A stretch of DNA of 64,000 nucleotides from Roridomyces roridus. Lineage: Eukaryota > Basidiomycota > Agaricomycetes > Agaricales > Mycenaceae. Where the stretch lies: the NCBI GenBank assembly GCA_029378245.1, contig JARKIF010000011.1, positions 248,001 through 312,000 on the forward strand. The letters are read 5' to 3'. How positions within the stretch are numbered: position 1 is the stretch's first letter; each line of letters opens with the position of its first letter. The position numbers and the translations under genes are program-made. Of this stretch, positions 23,140 to 35,061 are shown piece after piece. Under the pieces are notes generated by a model, which saw only the letters and a list, made by a program, of their open reading frames with translations, made no database searches and was not told the origin of the DNA.

Positions 23140-24340
23140 TGGCCAGCGATGATGCGTTCTGGCGGTACACATGAGAGGATGAACAGCTAGGGGAAGGTAA
23201 CTAATTCAGACATGAGCCTGATGTACAAGAATCAGAAGAGATGGACGAACTTAACTGCTGCCCTGGCAGACTCGACGCCCCTTGCCGATGCGACTTCTGT
23301 TTCAATGGCCATAGAGTAGATGCACCAGGAGGGGGATCATCTAGGGGAAGAGAACGAACCCAGACTTGAGTGGAACGGACGAGAACTGGGTGTGTTAGAC
23401 ATACCTGAGCGAAATGATCTCAAAGTGATGGGATGGCGCGCGCAACGACCGATAGCGATGCGCTCAGTCCCCATAAGGCTTGGTGAGCATTCAGACCAGA
23501 GGTGGGAGATATAGGGGAAGGGAACGGGCCCAGACTTGAGTGAAATGGACGATAATTGAGGTACCTAAGTGAAAACACAGTTATGAGCTGGCACACTTGA
23601 CGTCAGATGGCGTTCCGCTCAGTCCGCAAACATGTTTTTGAGTACACGCATCAGGAGGAGGCCATCTAGGGGAAGAGAACGAGCTCAGACTCGAGTGGAA
23701 CGGACAAGAACTGGGTGAGCTAGACGTACCTGAATGAAACAGTCTCAAAGTCATGTGCTGGCAAACTCGACGTCGGATGGCGACGCGCTCTGGCCTCATA
23801 CGGCTTGGCGAGTGCATGCACCAGGAGGGGCCCATCTAGAGGAAGAGAACGAGCTCAGACTCGAGTGGAACGGACAGGAATTAGGTGGGCTAGACGTACC
23901 TGAATGAAACAGTCTCAAAGTCATGTGCTGGCAAACTCGACGTCGGATGGCGACGCGCTCTGGCCTCATACGGCTTGGCGAGTGCATGCACAAGGAGGGG
24001 CCCATCTAGAGGAAGAGAACGAGCTCAGACTCGAGTGGAACGGACAAGAATTAGGTGAGCTAGACGTACCTGAATGAAACAGTCTCAAAGTCATGTGCTG
24101 GCAAACTCGACGTCGTGGCGACGCGCTCTGGCCTCATACGGCTTGGCGAGTGCATGCACCAGGAGGGGTCCATCTAGGGGAAGAGAACGAGCCCAGACTT
24201 GAGTGGAACGGACAAGAATTGGGTGAGCTAGACGTACCTGAATGAAAGTCTCAAAGTGATGAGCTGCAAACTCGACGTCCGATCGTAATGCGCTCTGTTG
24301 CCGGATGACTTGGTGGATATGTAGGTGGAAGGTAATAGAT
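23140..24340. repeat. tandem array, ~170 bp units, seven or eight copies
   Basis: Units contain TAGACGTACCTGAATGAAAC, CTCAAAGTCATGTGCTGGC, CTCGACGTCGGATGGCG, GGAGGGGCCCATCTAG and GAACGAGCTCAGACTCGAG. The TAGACGTACC word recurs at 23721, 23891, 24061 and about 24228 (spacing 170, 170, 167); more diverged units are seen near 23240, 23396 and 23557. The central copies are nearly identical while both edges are diverged, as expected when an array homogenises from the middle. 170 is not a multiple of three and no reading frame persists, so it is not coding. Confidence 0.85.
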
Positions 24341-24997
24341 TCTAGGGAACAAAACGAGGTCAGCCACGAAGAAAACGCATAAGGATTGGGGGAGATACAC
24401 TCACATGAGCGAGAATGTATCCAGAGCGCATCTGAATCCACCTTCCCTCGGAATCCCTTGGTCAAAACCCTCTCGGGGACGGCTTGCGACCAGGATCTAC
24501 GTCCCAGCGGCTTGCTGTCGACATGGTGGCCACAGCTCATGCAAGAGAATGGGGCCGGGACCGGGGAGGAGGGAAAGATAGTTGTTGATTTGGCCGGAGT
24601 GCAGGTTTGGAGTTGAAGGTCATGTCTACCAAGTGCGGCATAGAGTCCAAGGCCAAGTCCTACTGTTCAATTAGAAATGGGAACGGCCAAAAAGTGTATC
24701 AACACGCACCCGAGCCAGCCCTCTCCAGGGGCTACAATGGTCCAATGTTAACTAGCGTGGCACCGTCGACATGACTTGATTGGGAGTCCAAATACGGTGG
24801 GATGGATGATGAGGGTCCGGAAGTGGAGATGGAGGAGGAGGAGAAGATGTATCTGTTTGTCAATCAACAAACGCGTCGCTTGTCGACTGCCAGCTCACCC
24901 ACTACGCGTTCCTTGTCTTGTCACACCTTTAGGGCCGTGACTTGACGTGTCGAAAAAATACGGACGTCCGTAACTGTGGCCAGCAACTCCAACTTCC
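24341..24997. other. intergenic between tandem array and TET-like gene
   Basis: No gene seen. The first ~100 bp look like one more worn repeat unit. The rest is the upstream region of the gene at 24998. Confidence 0.4.
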
Positions 24998-27900
24998 ATG
25001 CCCAACGTCTTCATCCCTCCCGAATTGGCTGATGCTATCTTGAATCTCCAGTCAGGAGCATTACCTACCGTCTTGACAGAGCTGCAGACCCGCGTCCAGC
25101 AGGCACTGACACCGAGCACGCCACATCTCCAAGAGCTGCCCTCAACGGCAGTCAACCACCCATTTAGTAGCCAAATTGCTCAACAGGCACCGACGCCGAG
25201 CTCACCACATCTCCAAGAACTGCCCTCAACGGCAGTCAACCACCTATCTAGTCGACAAATTGCACCCCTTCCTCGACGACCCCGTGCACGTAGTCTTCCC
25301 GTATATCCTAGTGAGTACTCTACACGCTGATTTTGGTAACTTCCTGCTCAACTTCCTGCTTAATAGCTTTGCAAGGAACATTGGCCCTCTCTCCCTTGCA
25401 TATGATGACTACCCCGCGTCTTCCACCTCCGACCAATGAGCCACTCTTCCTACCATGCACTCCAACGCCGTCTGCATCACCATCCTCTTCTCTTTTTCTG
25501 AGCCCTCTACCGGCCAGTTCCCCCACAGTCCGCGGGGACACCATCTCCCCAATCAAAACGGGAAAGCTCTTTCCACTCAGCAGCCTACCCATTCCTCGTC
25601 TGCCATCACCAATCACCGGCTTTCCATTTTCCATGGACTCCCCCGTCGTCTTGGGTAAACGCCTCCGCTCCGAATCCTTGGATAGTCAAGGCGATGTATT
25701 TCAGAGACGCCCTCGCTCTCACAGAGTGCCCGAACCAGACCTTGACTTTGTCGATCCCTGGGACATTCCTCTTCCGGTGGATGACCCCATGGGCTTGGAC
25801 GATGACCAGGATGGCTTCTACTCTTTCGACATGGATGACGATGATAGCTTCTCCCCTCTCAACATCCACTATTCGGCTCACGACGAGGATTCAGATGGGG
25901 ATGCGCACTCGGCAATGGAGACTGGGGACGAGACTGGGGACTTGGAAATAGAAGGGGATGCAGACCTGAGGGATACTCCTCCTCGCCCCAAATTGTGGAT
26001 TACCCTTCCTCCCCCAGGGAGTGAGAGAAGGCGGCCTGAAGAGGGAGAGGGAGATGACGATGGAGAAGAGGAGGAGGAGGGTGACGGAGAGGGAGAGGGA
26101 GAGGGAGAGGGAGAGCAAGATGAAGACTATGAAGAAGGGGGAGGGGGAGATCAAAGCGAACCTCCTGCCAAGCGTCCTCGACCTCGACGCCGCACAGGGC
26201 GTGCACGTTCGCCTTGCCCACGTAAGGGTGCTGCAAAACACAAGACAGCCGCCCAGACCGCTGCTGCCATTGGCAAGATGCCTTGTGAGGACGCCGCATG
26301 TCAGACTTGCGCACCGGGTGTATCTTCCAAGAAATCCCAGGAACCCAAGAGTCGGGGCGGCAGGAAGAAGGGAGGGAAAGGGGAAAAAGTACCAGCGGGC
26401 TGGGTTCATGACCCAGAGAACGGGGTTGTTACAGAACGCGCTGGCAAGTTATTGTCAGACCTTTTGCATGTGTTTGGCAGCAAACGCCGGGCGCAGCTGG
26501 ATGACGTCCTCTCTTCCATCACCACTCCTGACGACATTCCCTCTTCCACATCCACAGACATCGGGGTCACTTTAGCCGCAATCAAAAATCTAGAGACAGG
26601 TGTACGGAAGCGGGAGCTGCATTGGATGATGGCCTTGGTGCAATTGGCCTTGAATGTCCACAGGTAAAGCCATTCCTTCTCTGGCAATTTATTTCTGATA
26701 TCAATTCTATCACAGTGTCCGAGAGGAGAACGGGATGAGGTCCAAGACAACCAAGGACAAGCTCACGGATGTTATACTTACCCAGAGATACGCGCCCACC
26801 GTCAAGCCCACCACCTTTCGGGACTACCTCAGTGCCGGCAAGAAGCTGGCCGTGTTGTGTGCGGGAGGTGAGAATTTATTAACCACGCGCCTTCTCTCCA
26901 CTCACATTTCATGGAGGAACATTGTATATTTTGCCGATTATTGCGGCTTTGGACTTGCGAACTCAATTTCTTCGCAACGCAACAGAGGAGGACATCATAT
27001 CCTTAGCCTCCGCACTCAGGCGTGTTAAGCGTACGCATCTTCTACTTCCCTCCTGCTTATCTTATCCCACTGTAGATGATCTGTGGCTACCTATGGTGCG
27101 ACGCCTCATGATACCCATTTACCACATGCAGAACACCTCCACCTATCTTGATTCATTACAACTTCATTACATGGTGCCCAAGCCCATTGGTGCCGAGGCT
27201 GAGACGATATCCTTTGGCTTTGGAGAGATAGAGAAGTGGGACAAGATTTTTGATAGTCTGGTAACGCAGTGAGTGCTCATGACATCTCTCTCTCTACCCT
27301 TTTCATATAATTCAGATATCCTGCATTGCATTATCGGTCCCCAGAGTGGAGCAAGCAGAACGTACCTCAATGGATACATCTGAGCAACCCTCTTCTGGCA
27401 CCGCTCCGGGTTATCAAGTCTCCACTTCAATTTAAGAAGAAGCCATGCCCCGTTAACCGCCACAACCGAGAAAGCTTCCCTGAGGAACAGAGAGAGCTTG
27501 CTTCACAGGCGCCCGAGGTCCAAGACTTGGCAGATTTACAGCACAAAGTAGGCCCATAGTATTCTAACGCCATATCTGACTTGTATACTCCAGATTGACA
27601 ACCTCCATGCCGGCGGGGAGGCCACATTGGGGGAGTATATCCATATCGACACTGATATCCTTGGTGGGTACGTGTTATTCAGCCAATTTTCCCTCGTTTT
27701 CCTTTGACTGTTTGCAGAGACGCTCTCAAAATTGTTGACGACAACGGCAAGTTCTTGTCGCTGCTGTTCACCCTGCCAGAAGACTACCAGCAGCGCTTGA
27801 CTGATGCGCTGGTACACGTCCACACCTTCATGCCTGAAGAGTATGTATGGTGCGACTCTCAGGCTCCTGGCTACCAATATACGGCGTGGCACTTCTCATG

Positions 27901-28581
27901 GTTCGCACGATATGCTGAACAGCTATGTTTTTATACACAATCAAGAAATATGCACTGATTTATTGCACAGGGTGATGGGGCACCGGATGGGCATCCTTAC
28001 GAGTTACGCAAAGACCACAATGGGCGTTGCAACCTTGAACAACGCCAGCCGCATCGGTCCAAGGACATGAACAACGTCGAGCAGTACAATGCCATGGTGG
28101 AAGCCTTTACCGATATCTTTGAGCTAGTTCGCGACGCTGTGAGTCTTCTTCACTATCATTGAGTATAACTGTCTGATTTTGGTACAAGCTCAAGGAATAC
28201 CTTCCTGATGAGTACGACCAGCTCAGTATCTACATGGAGCACCTTCCCTTGGACGCTTCCTCTCCCTGCTATCCACTTGGTGGATTTGTGCTCAATGTGC
28301 GAGTCTGCACCTGGGCTCACCAGGATGGCGGTGACAATTTGCTGTGTTTTGTTATACCCTTTGGCAACTTTACGGGGGGAGGCCTTTGCCATTACGAGAC
28401 TGGCTTTTGCTTTGGTCTGAAGCAGGGCGACGTTCACGCTTTCCCTTCCTGTGATATAACACATTTCAATTTGCACTTCAAGGGGCTGAGGGGAGGGCTA
28501 GTGCTTCATTCTGATAGGTACGGCGAATCCTGGGTGCGGGACTGTAATGGATGGTCCGCTTCGGTAGTTAGATACTCTTAG
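24998..28581 (+). CDS. TET/JBP-like 2OG-Fe(II) dioxygenase, large basidiomycete form
   Basis: About ten exons, roughly 1,000 residues. Exon 1 (24998-25310) holds a duplicated block, HLQELPSTAVNH twice. Exon 2 (25367-26663) is low-complexity: acidic runs (a GAG/GGA microsatellite near 26080-26120), a basic nuclear-type stretch (AKRPRPRRRTGRARSP), and a small CEDAACQTC motif. The middle exons are helical (KLTDVILTQRYAPT, FRDYLSAGKKLAV, IPIYHMQNTSTYLDSL). The C-terminal domain has WAHQDGGDN (HxD iron ligands), LCFVIPFGNFTGGGLCHYE, LKQGDVHAFPSCDITHFNLHF (distal His) and LVLHSDR (Arg for 2-oxoglutarate). This matches the fungal TET/JBP group, which oxidises 5-methylcytosine and is known to be expanded and transposon-linked in mushrooms. 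Assignment rests on motifs, not a search. Confidence 0.7.
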
Positions 28582-28739
28582 CATATTTTTTCAAATTTTT
28601 TTTTTTGATTAATGGGACGGCGGAAACAAAACCGATATACTATTGTATGTAGCGAAGGTATTGAGTGTGGAAAGCAAGTGAAAAGGAGAGTGGTGATATA
28701 TGAGACTAAAATAAATAGTTAGGGTAGGAAACGACGAGC

Positions 28740-28961
28740 AGTATCACTTTAGCCACGGCGTGAGCGCTTTCCAGAGCTTTCCAGACCCCATCTTCTGGAA
28801 GCGGGACACACCGCTTGAGCCAGATCCCGTTGGAGCAGGACCAAAAGCGGTAGAGGTACCACTTCCTATGGATGAAGGGTAATCTGGAATGGGTGCGTTC
28901 CATGAGGGGTAGGTAAATGACTGGGCCAATGCTATATGCTGCGCCGCAGCCCCGATATCCT
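28740..28961 (-). CDS. orphan 3' exon on the minus strand
   Basis: After an acceptor-like TTTGTAG at 28962-28968 (minus strand), an open frame reads DIGAAAQHIALAQSFTYPSW, then GSGTSTAFGPAPTGSGSSG, and ends KLWKALTPWLK at the stop 28744-28746. The upstream exons were not found; DNA further upstream matches the duplicate fragment instead. Likely a broken gene end. Confidence 0.3.
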
Positions 28962-29087
28962 ACAAATCTGAATATTCCGTGTCCGTGAGATTTCTGAAGT
29001 GCCGATTTCCAACAGAGTGCACTACAAGTGCATGCTGCATGAAATTCTGTGAATCACGGGGCGTGACACCAGTCACGCACAGCCCAG

Positions 29088-29310
29088 CAGCTCGTGACGC
29101 TCATCAGTCCCTTTCTTTCGTCGCATCAACATCACATCCAGAACGGCCACTGGCCAGCTCACTCAATCCACTTGCAATCACCATTGTTGGCTACGGAAAC
29201 CTTGCGGAAACTAACTACCTCAAGTTTCGGAAAAAGTTGTGGAGGAGAAGGCGCTGGACGTGGCATCCCGCAGGTGTGTCGCTGACCTCTACGACACCAT
29301 TCTCGCCCTC
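29088..29310 (+). pseudogene. gene fragment, copy B of the dispersed duplicate
   Basis: Direct-orientation homologue of 19681-19910 (shared CAGCAGCTCGTGAC, CTTTCTTTCGTC, GCATCCCGCAGGTG). The peptide LDVASRRCVADLYDTILALKA is slightly longer here. Function unknown. Confidence 0.5.
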
Positions 29311-30041
29311 AAAGCCTGTAGATTTGTCAGTTTCGGTACACTTCCTTGAATCCTTGATGATGAATGTGTGTAAACGCAGGCCATCTCCATGATCCATAGA
29401 TAGTCATGGTGCAGATGGACACTTGCTCACCGTAAGTATCCCTAAACCCATCAGCCCGATTCCCACTGCAGAGCAGGGCCTTAATACGCACATTCTCCCC
29501 CTCCCTCTTGACCGATTCAGGCTGTTTGCTCACACTCTACAGGTAGTACCCCATTACTTTTTTCAATGTGTCCAGCCGCACATCCATGGTGTGGGTTTCT
29601 CAATTCGCTCCCTTCCTTTCTCCATCCTTCACCATCTGTAAAGTGCCGGCAAGAGACTCACTCATGGAACTCCCAAGCCGCGTCTGTCTTCCTTCTCTGC
29701 CGCTCTGATTGATCCCTAATGTTCCTTGCTCAGATGTATTTGACATCCACCCGCTCATTGTCAGTCATATGTCCCGTGCACACCCTTTCAGTCGCCGCCT
29801 TATCTGCGCATTCAACTTGAATCCTACCCTTCCAGCCCATCAAGCTGAAATTCATGACCAGAGTCTATAACCCGAATGTGTCGTCCGCATCTGGTGCCGT
29901 CGGTCTGGACACTCATCCTCAAAGACACCTAGTCACCCATGCTTACCCTCAAATCCACCCTGATCTCTCTCCCAAGTCTATTGTCCAAATAATGTGCAGG
30001 ATGTCAGGGTTACTACACAACCAGCAAGCACAGATTTGACA
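29311..30041. other. no gene seen
   Basis: Pyrimidine-rich DNA with scattered CAG/GT pairs but no chain of exons I can support. Confidence 0.4.
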
Positions 30042-30540
30042 AGATGCCGACAAGGATGTACGCGCAGCCGCCTGGCGCTGGTGTTGCCAAGGAGGATACT
30101 TTTGCTGCGGAATCGACCAGTTTGAGGCCCTGGGTTTCCCCGAGTCAAAGCGGTGCGTCCTTAGCTCCTCGCTTCTCCGTCGCCACTTACCCATCCTGTC
30201 TTTCACTTTTGTAGGTTGACGTCCTATACCGGCCAAACTACGGCGGCGCCAACGTTGCACAGATTACGGAAGATCACGTCGTCGAAGACCTCCTCAAGTG
30301 AGCGTAAAGGATCGAAATGTACATTTTCTCACGTAACCCTTTCTTGTATGTTGTCGCTATCGTCAAATCACCTCTTGCATCTCTGCTGAGGCGCCTCTCC
30401 TCCATCTTCTCCCCGCCTCGAGGGTCGGAGTCGAGGCACTGGAACTTCTCGCGTTTATTTCGTACCCGTTGAGGGCCGTTGTTTGGACCGTTTGGTGCAG
30501 GGGGAAAAGCAATAGAACCCGTGCCAGCGAGTATGGGTCT
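30042..30540 (+). pseudogene. possible gene remnant, unknown family
   Basis: An ATG at 30050 begins MPTRMYAQPPGAGVAKED. After a plausible 60-70 bp intron a frame reads VDVLYRPNYGGANVAQITED and HVVEDLLK up to a GTGAGC donor at 30299. Later ITSCISAEAPLLHL and a hydrophobic stretch follow to a TGA near 30540. The phases do not match at the first joint, so I call it a remnant. No family recognised. Confidence 0.25.
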
Positions 30541-31248
30541 TGACCCGACCCGGAATTCGATGGGTTTATGGGAGGCTCCATCTCAATTCCGTGAATTTCC
30601 TTCAGCTGCAGACGAAGACTGCCTCAAAGTAGAGTAATCTAGTTAATATCTCGGGGTTCTGAGAGACATTGAAGCAGCGGTGACAAGCTGGATATCACCA
30701 GGACGGTGGCGGTTTTCGTTTGGCAATCACTTGTAAAGTTGTATGTCTCTTCCGGCGCCTCGGTTTCGTCAAGGTTAGAATACTCCCAGCTGTAACATGC
30801 GTTCGACGCTTCCAGCGCCCAGGAACCATCAGGGAAAAGCGATAGAGGACGGGCTACATTCAATTTCACACTTTTAACTGACTTGATTCAGAGAGTTCAA
30901 GAGTCACTCATAATGACTGGCATTCACAAGTTCGGCAGGCCTCAGGTATTCCAAATGCTCCACATCAAGTCTTCCAGGTCTGCATGATTGATCCATCCAT
31001 GCATGTCCGCTCATTTGGTAGATGGCTTCAGCTGAATGACCTCCTGCAACCTCAACTCTATTTGTCCAACCTAATACTCCAGTACCGGCAGGCTGATTGG
31101 ATGTTTAAATCTCCGGGATTTTTGGAATTTAACAAGGTCTGTAGTTCAATCAAAATGAATCAATTTCGGAGTGCTACGTACGATACAAGGTAACTATTCG
31201 ACCAAAGCCCATGGTAGTTGAGTGCCCCACCCGTGCCCCAGAAAAATC
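30541..31248. other. no gene seen
   Basis: Short frames only. Confidence 0.4.
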
Positions 31249-31725
31249 TCAGTTCGCGACGGACCAAGATGGCGGGCTCACATCGAGTCGCCAGTTTTGG
31301 AAGAGTGTAAGAAGATGCCGTAGGGCGGCATCGAGGCATGGCAAGGCCCACTGGATGGATTCAGCCATGAGAGCTTGTGTCTCAGTGGAGTCAGGCATGG
31401 CCGGTCGGATTGAAGCATCACAGGGGGACGGGGCGGAGAAGCAGGCAGGTGAGTTCCCGTGCAGGATGTCGATAAGTTAACCATGCCGACTCACCTGGGA
31501 TGTGATCAATGCCCGGTATACGTCCGCCACTTCGTCCGCCAGCGATTCGAGTTCCATCACCGTCGAGTAACTGGTGTGCCGATTGCCGTTTGCGGTCGTG
31601 TGTCGCCGACTCGCTGGACACAATTGAGCGTCGAGGGAGTCACTGGTATGGCCATTGATTGAAGTTTGAAGGCCAGAGGAAAAAAGAGTCGGATGGTCAA
31701 AGGTAGGCGCTCCAAGTGCTCTCAT
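31249..31725 (-). CDS. small hypothetical helical protein
   Basis: A 231 bp first exon (31495-31725) ends STVMELESLADEVADVYRA at a GTGAGT donor. A 114 bp intron leads, in phase, to ALMAESIQWALPCLDAALRH and LLTLFQNWRLD, then either a stop at 31249 or a further donor at 31281. The helical pattern resembles the small protein at 19099-19583 without clear identity. Gene status uncertain. Confidence 0.35.
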
Positions 31726-32720
31726 TGCTCAGCAGTGGGCGGGTGGGAGGTCGGAGACAGTGCAACGGAGGCCGGAGGTGGGGCGATGAGCCTATTGGGT
31801 GTTTGTAAGAAACCCCGGGTCTCTTGCAAGCCTCTTACAAACAATTCTCGTGACTTATAAATCTCTTATCAAAGCTGTGTCTCTTACGTTCTCATGGCTC
31901 TTATAATAGCTTATAATCAATTATAGAGCACCACACTTTTTTCCGACATTGGGTTCTATTGGTTCTTGTCAAGGTCACCTCGAAGTAACTTGGGTCAAGT
32001 GAATTTTTCCATTCCGTACTCCCACTGCGTAAGTCAACACGTTCGTGGGTTTCATTTTTAGATCCTGCTGCCGGGATCAGGATCTTCTGGAGACCGTGCG
32101 CGTGGTCGAACGAGTCGGAGTGTCGGTATTCATGGATGGTGATATGATAAACCTTCTTGTTCGATACCATGGAATGGCTGAAGGTAGTGTGTTCCAATTA
32201 TCCCAGCTCGGGTGCAAGAATGCCTGGGATCGAACGTCACACAGGCGATTTGGGAGTGCTCATGGCGCATCAATGTTGTGTGATATTCGCATGATGCGCT
32301 TCGAGCAGTGCCAAAGCCGCAATTACAAGACTACTTTCTACATTATACAAATTGTCTTGGACATTATTAACAGAGTCTGAAAGCGGGGTCAAATTCGAGA
32401 CAACGCAGAGAAATCGGAAATCCACTCACACAAATAAGCATTATTCTTGAATTTGCACCTGGGAACGACGCGTGTTTATGTGACTGTCGCAACCCCGGCC
32501 GAGTACTTGACCGCAAAGTCGGCGGAGATAAACTGTCGACGTCTAGATTCAGTTTGGCATGGACGAGGAGAGAGGGAGGACGAACGATTAGATGGTGTAG
32601 TTCGTGACTGTAAAGAATGCTGCAAGGCAAGTCTCAGAATGTGGACTGACATGTAGGACCATTGAAAGCGAACCAGTTGGAGAGCGAGTGGCTGCTTGCG
32701 TGGCAAAAAGAAGCATGATG
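31726..32720. other. no gene seen
   Basis: AT-rich words (CTTATAA, TTATAATAGC) near 31850-31925. Otherwise unremarkable. Confidence 0.4.
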
Positions 32721-33575
32721 CTATAGCGGTCGCGCCCCGAGATGCTTGACAACCTCTTCTTCCGGTGTTCGAAGCTCGAAGAACTGAATCCCAGACATCG
32801 TCGACGACGACCCCCTGGATCTTGGGGTACCCGGCGGCAGAGAGAACCGATAGCTCGCCAGGCGCACGGGCTGGCGCAGTGCCAACGACAACAGCAGCGC
32901 GTCCAACACGAGCTCAGCGCCGAGCACAAAGGGCAGTGTCCTGCGATCGTCGTCGTATATGGGACCGGCGATCTCGAACACCCCAAGCTCGATGTTGCCT
33001 GCAGAAAGGTACGGCATCGGGTCAGTCCCTCTGCGGGGTTTTGCTGGGAAAAGATGGAAGCGAAACGAACCGGATACAATCTTCCAAGCGACAGAAGATC
33101 CCGGGCCCCGCGTACGGCCGTGGAAAGCCAGACATACGGCATAGCTGTGGCGGATTTGGTTCGTGCCGCCGTACTCGTGCACCCATTGGAACGTTTGTTG
33201 AATTTCGGATGTGCCGAAAGGGAAGGAGGATGGAAGAGGGTAGTTGGGGCGGGGGAGAGGCAGCCCCAACTCGACGTGCCGTAGCCAGTTGCTGCCGACC
33301 CCGGCGAGCCATGCGTGAGCCCAGTCGCGCAGCTCGTTTGTAATGGCGGTGGCGTACTGCTCGTAGTCCATCGAGCACGCCGGGATGGGCGGGACTGGGG
33401 ACTTGGATCGCCGAGTGGTGTCCGGTAGCGATTCGGGTGTCGGTGGGCAGACTGGGGGTGGCGTACACAGTCGGAATGTAGGAGGAGTGGCTGGGGGCGT
33501 TGGCAACTGAGCGCTGAATCGGCCCACATCGCAAGGTGAGGGTCGCCGTACGTTTGAATCGTATGTGTCGGACAT
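32721..33575 (-). CDS. hypothetical protein, 284 aa, intronless
   Basis: One uninterrupted frame, unusual for this locus. The first 70 residues are Pro/Thr-rich (LPTPPATPPTF, TPPPVCPPTPESLP). The rest looks folded: YATAITNELRDWAHAWLAG, TSEIQQTFQWVHEYGG, SYAVCLAFHGRTRGPG, GNIELGVFEIAGPIYDDDR, FVLGAELVLDALLLSLALRQ and an Arg/Ser-rich stretch before FFELRTPEEEVVKHLGARP. The balanced C-terminal composition argues for a real gene. I do not recognise the family. Confidence 0.6.
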   Translation of the reverse strand: MSDTYDSNVRRPSPCDVGRFSAQLPTPPATPPTFRLCTPPPVCPPTPESLPDTTRRSKSPVPPIPACSMDYEQYATAITNELRDWAHAWLAGVGSNWLRHVELGLPLPRPNYPLPSSFPFGTSEIQQTFQWVHEYGGTNQIRHSYAVCLAFHGRTRGPGSSVAWKIVSGSFRFHLFPAKPRRGTDPMPYLSAGNIELGVFEIAGPIYDDDRRTLPFVLGAELVLDALLLSLALRQPVRLASYRFSLPPGTPRSRGSSSTMSGIQFFELRTPEEEVVKHLGARPL

Positions 33576-35061
33576 GGTGTTGCGCCAAGAGAGCGGGTAT
33601 GAAACGAGGCGATCGCGGGGTTTATAAGTAGCTGAGTAGCAAGGAGGCTGTCAAATTACTGCCGCGAAGATACCTCTCAGGTGAGGAAGTGTTATGAAGA
33701 CGGCATTTCTTTGTGGGGATCCACGCAGAGCCAATGTGACGGCTGAGACAACGGCGTAGTTACAGTGGAGTGGAGCTTCAGGGCGGATACAAAGTAAGTT
33801 CCGATAAATTGGCATCGGGAGAAGGAAGAGGATGATGGTTCGTTCATCGTTGGACATCCTTGACCCGGAGTGTCTGCAGGAGTCTTTTGACCAATGTGAC
33901 GGTGGCCGAACGCCGGAATTATATTTCCTGGGCAGACGCAATGGGAGATCAGACGGTAGCCATGCTTAATCTTAAGTCCTACATGGGAATGCCGTAGTTT
34001 GAGGAAGGATTGATGCCTTGGATTGAGTGCCTGGATGGACGGCGCGAGGTCCGTACAGACCCGGTAGCAGCGAAATGGCGGGACGGACATACAGTCCCGG
34101 TCAAGCGTAAACGCCGAATATCTTGCCCGAGTTTCGAGAGGCGGTGCGAGAAATCCCAAGCCGGTTAGATGTGCCGTTGATGCTCCACACACGCCGTCGG
34201 AAAGGCAACTGCAAGTACTTTGGAAGTACTTAAGTGCCTTGGCCAAATCTCCGTAAAGTTGCCCGTGAGAAGAATGACGACAGAGCGCGGGCTTTCGAAG
34301 TTCCCCTGGCCAAATTCTTGACGACGCTGAAGGATTGCTGGACCCAGATTGCCGTATTCGGAACTTCGCAGATATCATATTTCCGTCCTGGACTTGATTG
34401 TATGGAGCCGGAAGCATTAGGAAGAGGGATGACGAAGCCAAGGCAGCCAGGAAGTGAGGATTTCGCCCCGCTCTGAGTGCCCATGCATCGAGGTTGTCGC
34501 GGTTGTTGTCTACGTGGCAAACAGATCAGATGGTCACGAGCAGTCACGAGCGGAGTTTGCACGATGACATTCGGAGTCGGAATCTGAACCTGATGTTTGA
34601 ACTCCAGACTCCGATCGCATTCAAGCCCGGATAACACCAGGAAGCCGCGGTGATCTTTCGCTAAAAATCCAGAAATGTTCCGTGTCAGGAACGGGCCGCA
34701 CAGCATCATTAATGAAGGTCATCGCAACGCCCATGTGCAGATCTCACTATGATAGTCCATCCTGGGGGGGGGGGGGGGGTTGCTATTATGGTCCTCATAC
34801 CAGTTCCTGCGGTGCACGCAGAGTGTGATCTCAAGATTGGGATTGAGTCACCGACCGCGACAGCTGTTACTCGAACTTACTGACTCGTTTTCTCTGTATT
34901 GACTCGTTTTCGCCGTTCGAAGGTAGGAGCTCAACAGCATACTTCAAGTGTGATCCACGCTTAGAGGATGAGATATTACTACGAATTACATGGCGCAGCA
35001 ACGCTCGAGAACACATATAAACAACTGCTTGAGCTCGAGCTTAACCCAAACCATAGAAATC
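33576..35061. other. gene-poor stretch with a 16-G tract
   Basis: No supported gene. A run of 16 G lies at 34764-34779. A 249-codon minus-strand frame (33692-34441) has erratic composition and no domain. A TATA-like ACATATAAAC near 35013 belongs to the next gene. Confidence 0.45.

Noticed and set aside
23581..24005. Repeated minus-strand ORFs in the tandem array (SPSRMRPERVAIRRRV...)
   Set aside because: They are by-products of the 170 bp repeat; the unit length breaks the frame every copy.
33692..34441. Long minus-strand open frame (249 codons)
   Set aside because: No domain, irregular composition, no neighbouring exons and no conserved-looking motif; likely chance.
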